From contig NZ_JACJHY010000027.1 of NCBI RefSeq assembly GCF_014138625.1, positions 41,337 through 105,336 of the forward strand: DNA of 64,000 nucleotides, written 5' to 3'. A model generated the notes under the pieces. It was given only the letters and a program-made list of their open reading frames with translations, did not search any database and had not been told where the DNA came from. Positions 35,872 through 44,823 of the stretch are shown one piece after another. The translations under genes were made by a program, and so were the position numbers. Each line of letters starts with the position of its first letter. The stretch's first letter is position 1. Origin of the DNA: Aminobacter ciceronei (GTDB taxonomy: Bacteria; Pseudomonadota; Alphaproteobacteria; Rhizobiales; Rhizobiaceae).

Positions 35872-37084
35872 CGGTTCGCCCTTCAAACGATTGGCTGGCA
35901 CTGCAGGCGGGGCAGGATAAGGAGCCGGCGACGCGAGGGGGCGTTGTGGGAGCCCCCGAATGCGTCGCCGGCCCACGCCGGACTTTGGGAACACACTGGA
36001 CAAGCTGGGAGGCCTGCGGCCAGCGAAAAGCCCGGACGTAGTTGCCCCCTGCGTTTGTGATGAGTTCACTTGCGTTCATGGGGGCGAAGCACTTGTCGAT
36101 CGTGTTGAGAGCAAGCGTCCGGGGGACCGTCGGGTCGGTCGGGACCTTGCCCTTCATGTGGAGCAATCTTGCCTGCGCGACGTCGGCGACCACCGAAAGG
36201 GCAAGCGAGTTTGCGTCTGTCGCCTTGTCGAATATGCCGATAGGCGCCTTGATCCTGGCAAGCGTGGTCTCGCGGTGACCGCGTTTGCGCAAGACCTCAC
36301 AGCGTTTCGCGTGAGTACGGCGGCTTCCCAGAGCACCAATATAGAAGGCGGATGAGGCGAGCGCAGCCTCGAGCAGCGGCAACTCACGGTCGATGTCATG
36401 GAAGAGGAGCACGACCGCCGTGTCAGCGTCCAGCTGTTTCGGCGATGGAGCTTGGCCCCGCTCGATCTCCACGACTTCATAGCCGGATACTTCCGCCAGA
36501 CGCGTCACCACGCCAGCCTCCAGGGGCGTGCCGGCAAGAAGCATGCGCTGCTTCGGGTGGTAGACGCGCACAAATTCCTCTCCCTCCCAGCCACTCACGC
36601 CTTCGCCTGGTTCGAAGAAAAGAGCCTGCCTGCCGGGGTTGTACCGGAGGCGCCCGGGAGCACGGCGGTGCAGCGCGGCAAGTATGTGGCGGAGTGCTGT
36701 GGCATTTCGCAGGACGTGGATAGCCAGCGTGATGCCGCCGCCACAGGGCAGCACGATGTCGAAGAACGGCGAACCTTCGCCGAGGCGAAGCTTGCGATCG
36801 ATGCCATTCTGGAGGGCGACCACGGCGTCAGCGGCCACCGCCGCTTCGGTGCAGCCGCCGGAGACGAAACCACAATAAAGGCCGTCATCGCGCACCGCCA
36901 TCTGCGCGCCGATGGCGCGGGCAGCGCCGCCGCGGATTTCAACGAGGGTGACGAGGGCGGCGGCCAGTCCCTGTTTGAGCGCTTCGGCGGCGAATGCCAG
37001 GATGGCGATCGCATCGTCCGAGAGGAAGGCAGCGCGGGGTTCTGGCGTGAGCGTTTTCGGCTCGCTGGCAATGCAGGCGCCCAT
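35753..37084 (-). CDS. xdhC: XdhC/CoxI-family molybdenum hydroxylase maturation protein with abnormal C-terminus
   Basis: A 443-residue frame. XdhC proteins bind molybdenum cofactor, help sulfurate it and insert it into xanthine-dehydrogenase-type enzymes. The N-terminal XdhC_CoxI domain includes ALVTLVEIRGGAARAIGAQM and YCGFVSGGCTEAAVAADAV; the C-terminal Rossmann domain includes VLLFHDIDRELPLLEAAL and FYIGALGSRRTHAKR and ends near IFDKATDANSLALSVVADVAQA (about residue 325). The remaining 115 residues are Arg/Pro/Ser-rich, resemble no XdhC, and run through a large hairpin, so the natural 3' end seems replaced. ATG 37084 has GGAGGGG and starts one base after the ubiX stop. Confidence 0.85.
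   Translation of the reverse strand: MGACIASEPKTLTPEPRAAFLSDDAIAILAFAAEALKQGLAAALVTLVEIRGGAARAIGAQMAVRDDGLYCGFVSGGCTEAAVAADAVVALQNGIDRKLRLGEGSPFFDIVLPCGGGITLAIHVLRNATALRHILAALHRRAPGRLRYNPGRQALFFEPGEGVSGWEGEEFVRVYHPKQRMLLAGTPLEAGVVTRLAEVSGYEVVEIERGQAPSPKQLDADTAVVLLFHDIDRELPLLEAALASSAFYIGALGSRRTHAKRCEVLRKRGHRETTLARIKAPIGIFDKATDANSLALSVVADVAQARLLHMKGKVPTDPTVPRTLALNTIDKCFAPMNASELITNAGGNYVRAFRWPQASQLVQCVPKVRRGPATHSGAPTTPPRVAGSLSCPACSASQSFEGRTDEERFHATSKRQYSRYLSAKGGAALLKSHRTDISRADQK
35924..35972. repeat. Large interrupted hairpin (REP-like)
   Basis: Outer arms GCCGGCGACGC (35924-35934) and GCGTCGCCGGC (35962-35972) are perfectly complementary and enclose inner arms GGGGGC (35937-35942) and GCCCCC (35952-35957) with a nine-base loop. 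It lies at the break between recognisable xdhC sequence and the NUDIX frame. It looks like a palindromic intergenic repeat; no T-tract follows in either direction. Confidence 0.65.
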
Positions 37085-37085
37085 A

Positions 37086-37670
37086 TCATTCCCCTCCCTG
37101 CGTTCCCGGCCAGCGGCGTACGATGCCGGGGTCGAGATCGAAGAGGTCGAGCACCCGGCCAACGGTGTGGTCGACCATTTCTTCAAGGCTTTGCGGCTTG
37201 GCGTAAAAGGCCGGAACGGGCGGATAGATGATGCCGCCCATTTCGGTGACCTGCGCCATGTTGCGGATATGGCCAAGATGGAGCGGCGTCTCGCGCAGCA
37301 TCAAAACGAGGCGGCGGCGCTCCTTCAGCACCACGTCGGCGGCGCGGGAAAGCAGATTGTCGGTCGTACCAGTCGCAATTTCCGCCATGGTCTTCACCGA
37401 ACAGGGCGCGACGATCATGCCGAGCGTCTTGTAGGAGCCTGAAGAGCAGACGGCACCGATATCCTTGTTTGAATGGGTGACTGTCGCCAGTGCCTCAAGA
37501 TCCTGCTTGGTAAAATCCGCCTCGGCCGCGAGCGTGATGCAGGCTGCGCGTGACATGATCAAATGAGTCTCGATCTCGAGGTCGCGCAGCACTTCGAGGA
37601 TGCGCTTGCCATAGACCATGCCGGAAGCGCCCGAAATGCCGACGATCATGCGACTTGGCCGCGTCGTCAT
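37086..37670 (-). CDS. ubiX: UbiX-like flavin prenyltransferase
   Basis: A 194-residue UbiX/Pad1 protein that joins dimethylallyl phosphate to FMN to make the prenyl-FMN cofactor of UbiD enzymes. IVGISGASGMVYGKRILEVL is the N-terminal FMN-binding signature, VCSSGSYKTLGMIVAPCSVKTMAEIATG carries the SGS and CS motifs, and LVLMLRETPLHLGHIRNM is the conserved ERRRL.L..RE.P region. The gene is four bases from ubiD and one base from xdhC. Confidence 0.95.
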   Translation of the reverse strand: MTTRPSRMIVGISGASGMVYGKRILEVLRDLEIETHLIMSRAACITLAAEADFTKQDLEALATVTHSNKDIGAVCSSGSYKTLGMIVAPCSVKTMAEIATGTTDNLLSRAADVVLKERRRLVLMLRETPLHLGHIRNMAQVTEMGGIIYPPVPAFYAKPQSLEEMVDHTVGRVLDLFDLDPGIVRRWPGTQGGE

Positions 37671-37673
37671 CGC

Positions 37674-39047
37674 CTATCCCACGCTTTTGAGGAGTGCGGC
37701 AGCGCGAGCCGAGGCCTCGTCGCTTATGCGGGCGCGAACGCCGTGGAAATTCGGGCCGCGCGTCGCATCGAGCCCCATACGCGAGGTCGTGCCGATGCCG
37801 CTCGCCGACGGGTCGAGCGCATTGCCAGGCAGGCCCTCGATGATGACGACGTCCTTGTGCGGCTGGAAATGGGTGGCAAGCGCCCAGAGCACCTCGCTGT
37901 CGCGGGTGATATCCACGTCCGCATCCACCACCACGACGGTCTTGAGGTACTGGTCCCAGCCGAGCAGGCCGAGCATGACCTGCCGTGCCTCGCCCTCGCG
38001 CGTCTGGTTCATCGCGATGTAGGCGTGGAAATGGGTGCCGGAGGACGGATAGTGCACTGATGTAATGGAGGGGAAACGAGCTTTCAGCTTCTCCACCACT
38101 TCCGCCTCGCGGGGCACGCGGCCGAGGTTGAGGTGTTCGGCCGAATTGCCGCCGGCGACGGAGACGAGGATCCGATCGCGGCGCCGCATGATGGTTTCGA
38201 CGGTGAAAAGATTGTTGGTCGAGCGGTCGGAGGAATAGCCGGTGAACTCACCAAACGGCCCCTCCTCCACATGGGCCTCGGGATCCAGCACGCCCTCCAG
38301 CACGACCTCGGCATGTGCAGGCACACGGATGCCGTATTTTGGAGTGCGCACCACCTGAAGGGGTTCGCCCATCAGGCCGCCGGCAACATCGCGCTCGTCC
38401 TCGCCGAAGGCAAGGCGGGCGGAGGCGGCGATCATGAACAGCGGATGCCCGCCGATCACCATGGCGACCGGCATCGGCTCGCCCTTCTCCTTCGCCATGT
38501 TCATCAGGCGCCAGAGATGGCCGCGCGAATGCAGCGAGGTCGCGAGCGAAGTCTTCGAATGGATCATGGCGCGGTGATAGCTGAGATTGCCGGCCCCGGT
38601 TTCAGGGTGCTCACCGATGATGATGCCTGACGTGATGTATTTCGCGCGGTCAGTGTCGAAGTGCTTCAGCATCGGCAATGCGTGCAGGTCGACGGCGTCA
38701 CCAGAAATGATTTCTTCGGTGATCGGGCCGCTTTCAAACACCTCCGGCGTGAAGGGTTTGTTGGAACGGGACTGGTAGGCCTCGTGCAGCTTGTCGGCAG
38801 TCGAGCCGAGCAGGCGGGCGATGCGGTCACGCGAGGCAAAGATGTTGCAGACGACCTCACTGCCTATGCCGCTAACACTCTTGAGATGCAGCATCGGATG
38901 CTGGCCCTTGTCCGCCAGGTTCCAGATCAACGCGGTTGCGTCCTGGTCGTCCGAGACCGGCCCATCGATCGTGATGACATCATCGGGATGTTCCGCCTTA
39001 TAATCGGCCAGGAAACGGCGGACGTCTTGCTTGTGGTACTGGCTCAT
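37674..39047 (-). CDS. ubiD: UbiD-family prenyl-FMN decarboxylase
   Basis: A 457-residue (de)carboxylase. The catalytic E-x-x-x-E region appears as HVEEGPFGEFTGYSSDRS near residue 270-285; NLSYHRAMIHSKTSLAT near 155 and the following LHSRGHLWRL supply cofactor and metal contacts. It is grouped with its own ubiX, so it probably acts in catabolism on an aromatic or heteroaromatic carboxylate rather than in ubiquinone synthesis. Neighbours suggest the substrate is related to an N-heterocycle. Exact substrate cannot be read from sequence. Confidence 0.93.
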   Translation of the reverse strand: MSQYHKQDVRRFLADYKAEHPDDVITIDGPVSDDQDATALIWNLADKGQHPMLHLKSVSGIGSEVVCNIFASRDRIARLLGSTADKLHEAYQSRSNKPFTPEVFESGPITEEIISGDAVDLHALPMLKHFDTDRAKYITSGIIIGEHPETGAGNLSYHRAMIHSKTSLATSLHSRGHLWRLMNMAKEKGEPMPVAMVIGGHPLFMIAASARLAFGEDERDVAGGLMGEPLQVVRTPKYGIRVPAHAEVVLEGVLDPEAHVEEGPFGEFTGYSSDRSTNNLFTVETIMRRRDRILVSVAGGNSAEHLNLGRVPREAEVVEKLKARFPSITSVHYPSSGTHFHAYIAMNQTREGEARQVMLGLLGWDQYLKTVVVVDADVDITRDSEVLWALATHFQPHKDVVIIEGLPGNALDPSASGIGTTSRMGLDATRGPNFHGVRARISDEASARAAALLKSVG

Positions 39048-39109
39048 GTCTCGGCCTCGGGTCGCTGCGGGTGGCTGGCGACGCCCCGAAAGGCGCCGCC
39101 CTTGTCAAA

Positions 39110-40054
39110 TCAGGCGAATTCCAGATGCTTGCCGGTGGCGCGGTCGACGCCGGCGTAGGAATCCTTGAGGCGCGCCTGGGCATCCTCTACGTCGCGCGGC
39201 GGCGGGGACGGGTCGATGCCGACAAGCTTGGCGATATTGTTGCCGAGATAGCCTTCCAGATCGTCCTCGGAGAGGTTGATGCCGTGCGGCGGGTCCTTGC
39301 AGAGCACTTCCAGCTCGCGCAGCCACATGCCCGGATCGTTCGGTGGGCTGTCCGTGCCGAAGACGATCTTGTTCTTCGGCAGCTGCTGGGCGAACTCCAC
39401 GATGCGCGACTGGAAGCACCAGCCGGATTCGCAGTAGACGTTCGGCGTATCCATCGCCATCCAGAAGGATTCGAACGAGTAGTTGCCGCCCGTCTGAATG
39501 CCGAAATGGCCGATGATGAAGTTGACCATCGGGAATTCGCGGATGATCGGGTAGAACATCGTCGGGATCGTGTACGGGCCGTCGCCGGTGTGGATCAGCA
39601 CGACCACGCCAAGCTCGGCGCACTTCTTCATCGCCGGACGCAGCCACTCGAGCGCGCGGTCGGGACGATAGCCGTGCATGTTGGCGTGCAATTTCAGCAT
39701 CTTGAAGCCGTATTCCTTGACGTGGAATTCCAGCTCCGCCGCGCCGTTCTCAGGTCCCCAGCGCGGATTGTAGTTGAAGTTGCCGATGAAGCGGTCCGGG
39801 TACGTCTGGCAAAGCTCGGCGCAATAGGCCATGTAGTCGCGAATGCCGTCGCGGCCCTTGCGGTTGCCGTCCCGGTAGCCGGTGTTGCCTGGTGGCGGCT
39901 GGATGAAGCCCATGTCGATCCGGCGTGGCTTGCCGTTGATCATGTAGGGGCCGTCCATCAGTTTCAGCATGCGCTCACCCGTGAAGGGCGAACCGGTATG
40001 ACGCCACGCCTCGTCCACGAGGTTCGTCGGGTGAAGATGGGTATCGATGATCAT
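39110..40054 (-). CDS. Amidohydrolase-2 family protein A (HxH intact)
   Basis: A 314-residue TIM-barrel protein of the ACMSD/gamma-resorcylate decarboxylase family, which includes metal-dependent decarboxylases and hydrolases. The metal-binding HxH is at residues 6-8 (IIDTHLHPT); further ligands are expected in VVVLIHTGDGPY (H), NFIIGHFG (H) and IVFGTDSPPN (D). It is followed by ubiD after 62 bases and preceded by a paralogue that lacks HxH. Together they may form a two-subunit enzyme. Substrate unknown, probably the UbiD substrate or product. Confidence 0.85.
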   Translation of the reverse strand: MIIDTHLHPTNLVDEAWRHTGSPFTGERMLKLMDGPYMINGKPRRIDMGFIQPPPGNTGYRDGNRKGRDGIRDYMAYCAELCQTYPDRFIGNFNYNPRWGPENGAAELEFHVKEYGFKMLKLHANMHGYRPDRALEWLRPAMKKCAELGVVVLIHTGDGPYTIPTMFYPIIREFPMVNFIIGHFGIQTGGNYSFESFWMAMDTPNVYCESGWCFQSRIVEFAQQLPKNKIVFGTDSPPNDPGMWLRELEVLCKDPPHGINLSEDDLEGYLGNNIAKLVGIDPSPPPRDVEDAQARLKDSYAGVDRATGKHLEFA

Positions 40055-40072
40055 TGTTCACTCCGTTCAGTT

Positions 40073-40996
40073 TTACGCGGCAAGCGCGACGCCGTGCTGG
40101 CGCAGATACGCTTCGGCTTCCTCGACGGTCGCCGGCGGCCTGGTAGGCTCGAGACCGATCATGCGGGCGGTGTTGTTGCCGAGGTAATCCTCCAGCGTAT
40201 CCTCATCGAGATTGAGGCCCTGCGGCGGCTCGTGGCAGAGGACTTCCAGAAGGTTGATCCACATGCCTGGTTCGTTCGGCGGCGTATCGGAGCCGAACAG
40301 GATCTTGTGCTTGGGTAGGACCTTGGCGAACTCGACGATGCGCGACTGCAGACACCAGCCGGATTCGACGTAGACGCTCGGCGTGTCGAGCGCCATTTGC
40401 ATCGGCTCGAACACGTAGACACCGCCGGTCTGCACGCCGAAATGCGCGAGGATGAAATTCACTTCCGGGAACTCGCGAATGATCGGATAGAACTCGGTGG
40501 GGATTGAGTACGGACCGTCGCCGGTATGCACCTTCACCATGAGGCCGAGCTCGGCGCATTTCTTCATGGCCGGACGCAGCCAGTCGAGCGCGCGGTCAGG
40601 GCGGTAGGCATGCATGTTCGCCTGCAACTGCACCATCTTGAAATCGAACTCCTTGGCATAGCGTTCGATTTCTTCGGCGCCGTTCTGCGTGCCATAGCGC
40701 GGGTTGTAGACGAAGCAGCCAAGGAAACGGTCCGGGTGCTCCGTCACCATCTTTTCCGTATAGGCCATGTACTGGCGGATGGCGGCCTTGCCTTCCAGGT
40801 CCATGACTTCATGGGTGTAGATGGTGTTGCCTTGCGGCGGCTGGATGAAGGCTTTGTCGATCCGGCGCGGCTTGCCGTTCACATAGTACGGGCCGTCCAT
40901 CATCTTCAAAAGCTTGTCGCCGGTGAACGGCGGTCCGTCGTGGCGCCAAGCCAGGTCCACCAGATCGGTGGGGTAGCAGCTTAGATCAATGATCAT
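40073..40996 (-). CDS. Amidohydrolase-2 family protein B lacking the HxH motif
   Basis: A 307-residue paralogue of the next gene product, similar along its whole length (LMDGPY.NGKPRRID, YRPDRAL.WLRPAMKKCAELG, HTGDGPY). The N-terminal metal motif HLHPT is replaced by SCYPT (IIDLSCYPTDL), while the later histidines (VHTGDGP, AHFG) and aspartate (FGSDTPPN) remain. It may therefore be a catalytically altered or structural partner of protein A. ATG 40996 has AGGAG upstream; the longer upstream frame lacks homology. The stop is 18 bases before gene A. Confidence 0.85.
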   Translation of the reverse strand: MIIDLSCYPTDLVDLAWRHDGPPFTGDKLLKMMDGPYYVNGKPRRIDKAFIQPPQGNTIYTHEVMDLEGKAAIRQYMAYTEKMVTEHPDRFLGCFVYNPRYGTQNGAEEIERYAKEFDFKMVQLQANMHAYRPDRALDWLRPAMKKCAELGLMVKVHTGDGPYSIPTEFYPIIREFPEVNFILAHFGVQTGGVYVFEPMQMALDTPSVYVESGWCLQSRIVEFAKVLPKHKILFGSDTPPNEPGMWINLLEVLCHEPPQGLNLDEDTLEDYLGNNTARMIGLEPTRPPATVEEAEAYLRQHGVALAA

Positions 40997-41398
40997 CCTT
41001 GTTCTCCTGTCGTAGAGGATCCGGTCGATGCGGGGCCGCGCGATGGACCCCAGGCCGGCCAAAAGCCGGCATGGATGCGCGATCTCAGGAAATGCCGATG
41101 ATGGGGAAGGGTAGTCGGTGCGGACGCCGCAGGGCGGCTGCAACCGACAGGTGTTCCTTTCGCAGTGAGCATCGACATCGCGGCCTCATCGTCCAACAGA
41201 CGGTGAGCAATTGTCGGCGCTTCTACTCAACGGTGAAGAAACCATGGGGCCGACTTTCTGTCAACGGGGAAAAATCGACTAACCTATTCTTTTTAAACGC
41301 TATTTCATGGCGATCGGCAGCGACCGCCCGCGCGGGAAATTGCGCGGGCGTCTTGGACACAGGAATTGAGCAGGCGTATTAGGACGGGAGAAGCGCCG
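40997..41398. other. 402-base gap between cobW and amidohydrolase B
   Basis: No gene is seen. The stretch is locally AT-rich (about 41210-41310). On the minus strand a TTGACA at about 41268-41263 could serve a separate promoter for the amidohydrolase-ubiD-ubiX-xdhC part, but a matching -10 is not convincing. Confidence 0.35.
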
Positions 41399-42520
41399 CT
41401 AGGCCGCCAGGCATGCACGCAGGTTCCTGTCGATGCCGTCACGGTCGAGATTGCGGCCAATAAAGACGAACTTCGACTTCCTGACATCCTCGCCCCAGCT
41501 GTGATCCGGACGGAAATCGACCAGCTTGTGCACCGCCTGGAGCACGAAGAAGCGCTCGTCATTGGCCACCGAAACAATGCCCTTGGTACGGAAGATGTCG
41601 TCGCCGCGCTCGCCGAGATAATCCTTCAGGAAGGTGGCGAGCTTCTCGCCGTCGAAGGAGTTGGGATAAACGAAAGAGTGGGATTTCACCGTCGCATCGT
41701 GGCTGTGCGGGCGCAGGACCGATGCTCGGCCGTGGCCGTGGTCATGATGGTGCCCATGGTCATGGTCCGGATGGTCGCAGGCCGTATCGTGGCATTCGTG
41801 ATGGCCATGCGCATCGTGGTCGTCGTCCATGTCGATGTCGAGGATTTCCGCCCGCTCGCGCACATAGGACGGGCGAAAGCCGTTGACACCGAGAATATCG
41901 GTCAGGTCCACCTTGCCATAGGTCGAACGCAGGATCGGCGCCGTCTGGTTGAGCTTGCGCAGCGACGCCTCGAGCGAACCGAGGGCGTCCTCTGAGGCAA
42001 GATCAACCTTGTTGATGAGGATGCGGTCGGCCGCGACGACCTGGTTGACCGCCTGGTTGTCGCTGCCGTCAAGAACCGGATCATAGAGATGCTGGTCGAT
42101 ATGCATTGCATCCACCAGCGTGACGACGGCATCCAGCTCGACCTCTTCAGCAACGCTGCGATCGACGAAGAAGGCCGTGGCGACAGGCGTCGGATCGGCA
42201 AGACCAGAAGTCTCGACGATGATGTGGTCGAACTTGTCCTTGTGGCTCAACAGCTTCTTCATCACGTCGATGAGGTCGTTGCGCACATCGACGAAGCAGC
42301 AGATGCAGCCGTTCTGCATCTGAAAGATCTCTTCGTCAGAGGCCAGCACCAGGTCGCTGTCGACGTCGACTTCGCCGAACTCGTTTTCGATCACCGCGAT
42401 CCGGTGGCCATGGCGTTCGGTGAGGATGTAGTTGAGCAACGTCGTCTTTCCCGATCCAAGGAACCCGGTGAGGATCGTTATCGGGAGCTTCCGGCTCTCA
42501 GGTTCGATGTGCATGTTCAT
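41399..42520 (-). CDS. CobW/COG0523 GTPase metallochaperone with His-rich insert
   Basis: A 373-residue G3E GTPase. Walker A is GFLGSGKTTLLN (near 19-30), the metal-binding CxCC is CICC in QMQNGCICCFVDVRNDL (near 72), and NKVD gives guanine recognition (near 167). Between the GTPase and CobW_C domains lies an insert of alternating His/Asp/Cys (about residues 230-275), which should bind Zn or another transition metal. The gene overlaps the Mo-hydroxylase large-subunit gene as ATGA, so it likely supplies metal to an enzyme of this operon, most plausibly the amidohydrolases. Confidence 0.88.
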   Translation of the reverse strand: MNMHIEPESRKLPITILTGFLGSGKTTLLNYILTERHGHRIAVIENEFGEVDVDSDLVLASDEEIFQMQNGCICCFVDVRNDLIDVMKKLLSHKDKFDHIIVETSGLADPTPVATAFFVDRSVAEEVELDAVVTLVDAMHIDQHLYDPVLDGSDNQAVNQVVAADRILINKVDLASEDALGSLEASLRKLNQTAPILRSTYGKVDLTDILGVNGFRPSYVRERAEILDIDMDDDHDAHGHHECHDTACDHPDHDHGHHHDHGHGRASVLRPHSHDATVKSHSFVYPNSFDGEKLATFLKDYLGERGDDIFRTKGIVSVANDERFFVLQAVHKLVDFRPDHSWGEDVRKSKFVFIGRNLDRDGIDRNLRACLAA

Positions 42521-44823
42521 GCGGCCTTCTCCCTCAAGGCTTTCAGTACGTCTTCCGGAGTGATCGGATAGTGGCGGAAGCGAACGCCGATGGCGTCGTG
42601 GATGGCGTTGGCAATGGCTGGGCCGATGGCAATGATCGGGTCCTCGCCGACGCCCTTGGCGCCCCAGGGGCCACCTGGATCGGGTGCCGCTTCGAGGATG
42701 ATCGTCTCGATGTCAGGCATGTCCATCGAGAGCGGCATCTTGTAGTCGACGAGGCCGGCGTTGAGCGACCGGCCGGTCTTCTTGTCGATGACGTAGTCCT
42801 CGGTCAGCGTGTGACCGATGCCCTGCTGGATGCCGCCCTCGATCTGCCCCTGCGCGGCAATCGGATGGATGACCCGGCCGACGTCGTGCACAGGTATGAC
42901 GCGCTTGACCTCCACGATGCCGGTTTCCGTATCGACATGCACCTCAGCGAAATGTGCGGCGAAGGAATAGGATTTCGTCGGCTCGTAGGTGCCGTTCGCA
43001 ACGATGTTGGCGGCGGGAATGCCACGGGAAGGACCCATCGCCTGAGCGACCGTCATGCAGCGTCCTGGATCGGTGATGACGAAGACCTTGCCTTCGGAAA
43101 GATCGATCTCGGCCGGCGAGACCTGCAGCTTCATCGCTGCCCGTTCGAGAACCGCAGTGCGGACCTTACCGGCTGCCATCTTGGCAGCCGTGCCGACGAG
43201 ATAAGTCGTGTGGCTGGCAAACGCGCCGATGTCCCAAGGTACCACGTCCGTATCGCCATGGATCGTGCCAACATCCTCGAAGCGCACTCCGAGTTCTTCC
43301 GCAACGATCTGTGCAAGTGCTGTGTGCGCGCCGGTGCCCAGGCCGGCGGCACCCGTGAGCAATGTCACCGTACCGTCCTCGTTGACCTTCACCGTGGCGT
43401 TGCCCTGTTCCTTGATGCCGGGATAGGCGGAAGAACCGTGCATTTCGCAGCCGATGCCCCAGCCAGTGCGAATGTGGGGTCGCTTGGGATCCGGCGTGCG
43501 GTCGCGGTTGCGCAGCTTCTTCCAATCCAGCACGTCGATGCCGTGCTGGAGGCAGATTTCGAGGCCATGACCAAGGATCGGGTGGCCCGACGGTGCGATG
43601 TCGCCGGCGCGAACGACGTTCTTCAGCTTCAGCTCCGCCGGATCCATGCCTAGCCGTTCGGCCGCCTCGTCCATCTGGATATCGAGCGCATAATAGCTTT
43701 GCACCACGCCATAGCCGCGGAAGGCACCGTTGATCGGCGTATTGGTGTAGACGCAGCGTCCTTCCAGCCGCACGTTCTCGCAGCGATAAAGCGAGGTGGC
43801 AGCCGTCGTGCCGACAATGGTGACACCTGGGCCGTGCGAACCGTAGGCGCCGGAATCGTAGGCCAGCTTCATGTCGCGCGCGACGAGCGTGCCGTCGTTC
43901 TTGAAACCCTGTTTCAGCCAGATCTTGCAGGGGTGGCGCGAGCGGCCGGCGACGAAAGTCTCGTGGCGGCTGAATTCCATCTTCACTGGCCGGCGCGTCT
44001 GTTTGGCAAGAAGCGCGCACAGGAATTCGTGCTGGAACAGGTCCTGCTTAGCTCCAAAACCGCCACCCATGTGGTCGACGAGCACGCGGACCTTGGTAAG
44101 CGGCAGACCGAGCACTTCGGCAAGGATGCCGCGCACCATGAAAGAAGTCTGGGTGGAGGTCCAGAAGGTAAGCTTGTTGGAACCGTCCCAGTCGGCGATG
44201 CAGACATTCGGCTCCATGTAAGCCGGATGCGGCCGCCCACCGGAAAAAACACCTTCGAGCACGAAATCCGCCTGGGCGAAGCCGGCGTCCACATCGCCGC
44301 GATTGATGCGCACCGGATCGAGCACGAGGTTGCCGCCAGGGCCGACATCGTGAATGAGCGGCGCACCCGGCTGGGCCGCATCCTCCGGTTCGAAGACGGC
44401 CGGCAAGGGCTCGTACTCGACCTCGATCAGGTCGAGAGCCTCGTCGGCAATCTCCTCGCTGATGGCCGCGACGGCGGCAACGCCCTCGCCCCAGAACCGT
44501 ACCTTGTCATCGAGTATATACTGGTCCTTGGTGCAGGAAGCCGAGCGCGGGTGCGGTGAGCCGTAATGCAGCACGCGTGGCACGTTCTCATGCGTCAGCA
44601 CCGCCTTGACGCCCGGATAGGCGAGCGCCTTGCTGACATCGATGCTCTTGATGCGGGCATGCGCGATGGCCGCGCGCTTGATCTTGCCGTGCAGCATGCC
44701 CGACAGTTTGACGTCGCCGGTATACTCGGCCTCGCCCGTCACCTTTTCGAGCACGTCGTCGCGGCGAACACTCTTGCCGACGATCTTGAAATCGCGCTGT
44801 TCGATAGGGGTCGTCATGTTCAT
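42517..44823 (-). CDS. Xanthine dehydrogenase/CO dehydrogenase-type molybdenum hydroxylase, large subunit
   Basis: A 768-residue molybdopterin-binding subunit. The N-terminal ald_Xan_dh domain begins near KIVGKSVRRDDVLEKVTGEAEYTGD. Cofactor contacts appear in MGGGFGAKQD (near 300) and FRGYGVVQSYYALDIQMDEAAE (near 430), and the catalytic glutamate is in GAKGVGEDP near residue 730. The motif normally AYRCSFR in CO dehydrogenase is absent, so this is a hydroxylase for an organic (probably heteroaromatic) substrate. ATG 44823 overlaps the small-subunit stop as ATGA; the longer frame upstream lacks homology. Confidence 0.9.
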   Translation of the reverse strand: MNMTTPIEQRDFKIVGKSVRRDDVLEKVTGEAEYTGDVKLSGMLHGKIKRAAIAHARIKSIDVSKALAYPGVKAVLTHENVPRVLHYGSPHPRSASCTKDQYILDDKVRFWGEGVAAVAAISEEIADEALDLIEVEYEPLPAVFEPEDAAQPGAPLIHDVGPGGNLVLDPVRINRGDVDAGFAQADFVLEGVFSGGRPHPAYMEPNVCIADWDGSNKLTFWTSTQTSFMVRGILAEVLGLPLTKVRVLVDHMGGGFGAKQDLFQHEFLCALLAKQTRRPVKMEFSRHETFVAGRSRHPCKIWLKQGFKNDGTLVARDMKLAYDSGAYGSHGPGVTIVGTTAATSLYRCENVRLEGRCVYTNTPINGAFRGYGVVQSYYALDIQMDEAAERLGMDPAELKLKNVVRAGDIAPSGHPILGHGLEICLQHGIDVLDWKKLRNRDRTPDPKRPHIRTGWGIGCEMHGSSAYPGIKEQGNATVKVNEDGTVTLLTGAAGLGTGAHTALAQIVAEELGVRFEDVGTIHGDTDVVPWDIGAFASHTTYLVGTAAKMAAGKVRTAVLERAAMKLQVSPAEIDLSEGKVFVITDPGRCMTVAQAMGPSRGIPAANIVANGTYEPTKSYSFAAHFAEVHVDTETGIVEVKRVIPVHDVGRVIHPIAAQGQIEGGIQQGIGHTLTEDYVIDKKTGRSLNAGLVDYKMPLSMDMPDIETIILEAAPDPGGPWGAKGVGEDPIIAIGPAIANAIHDAIGVRFRHYPITPEDVLKALREKAA

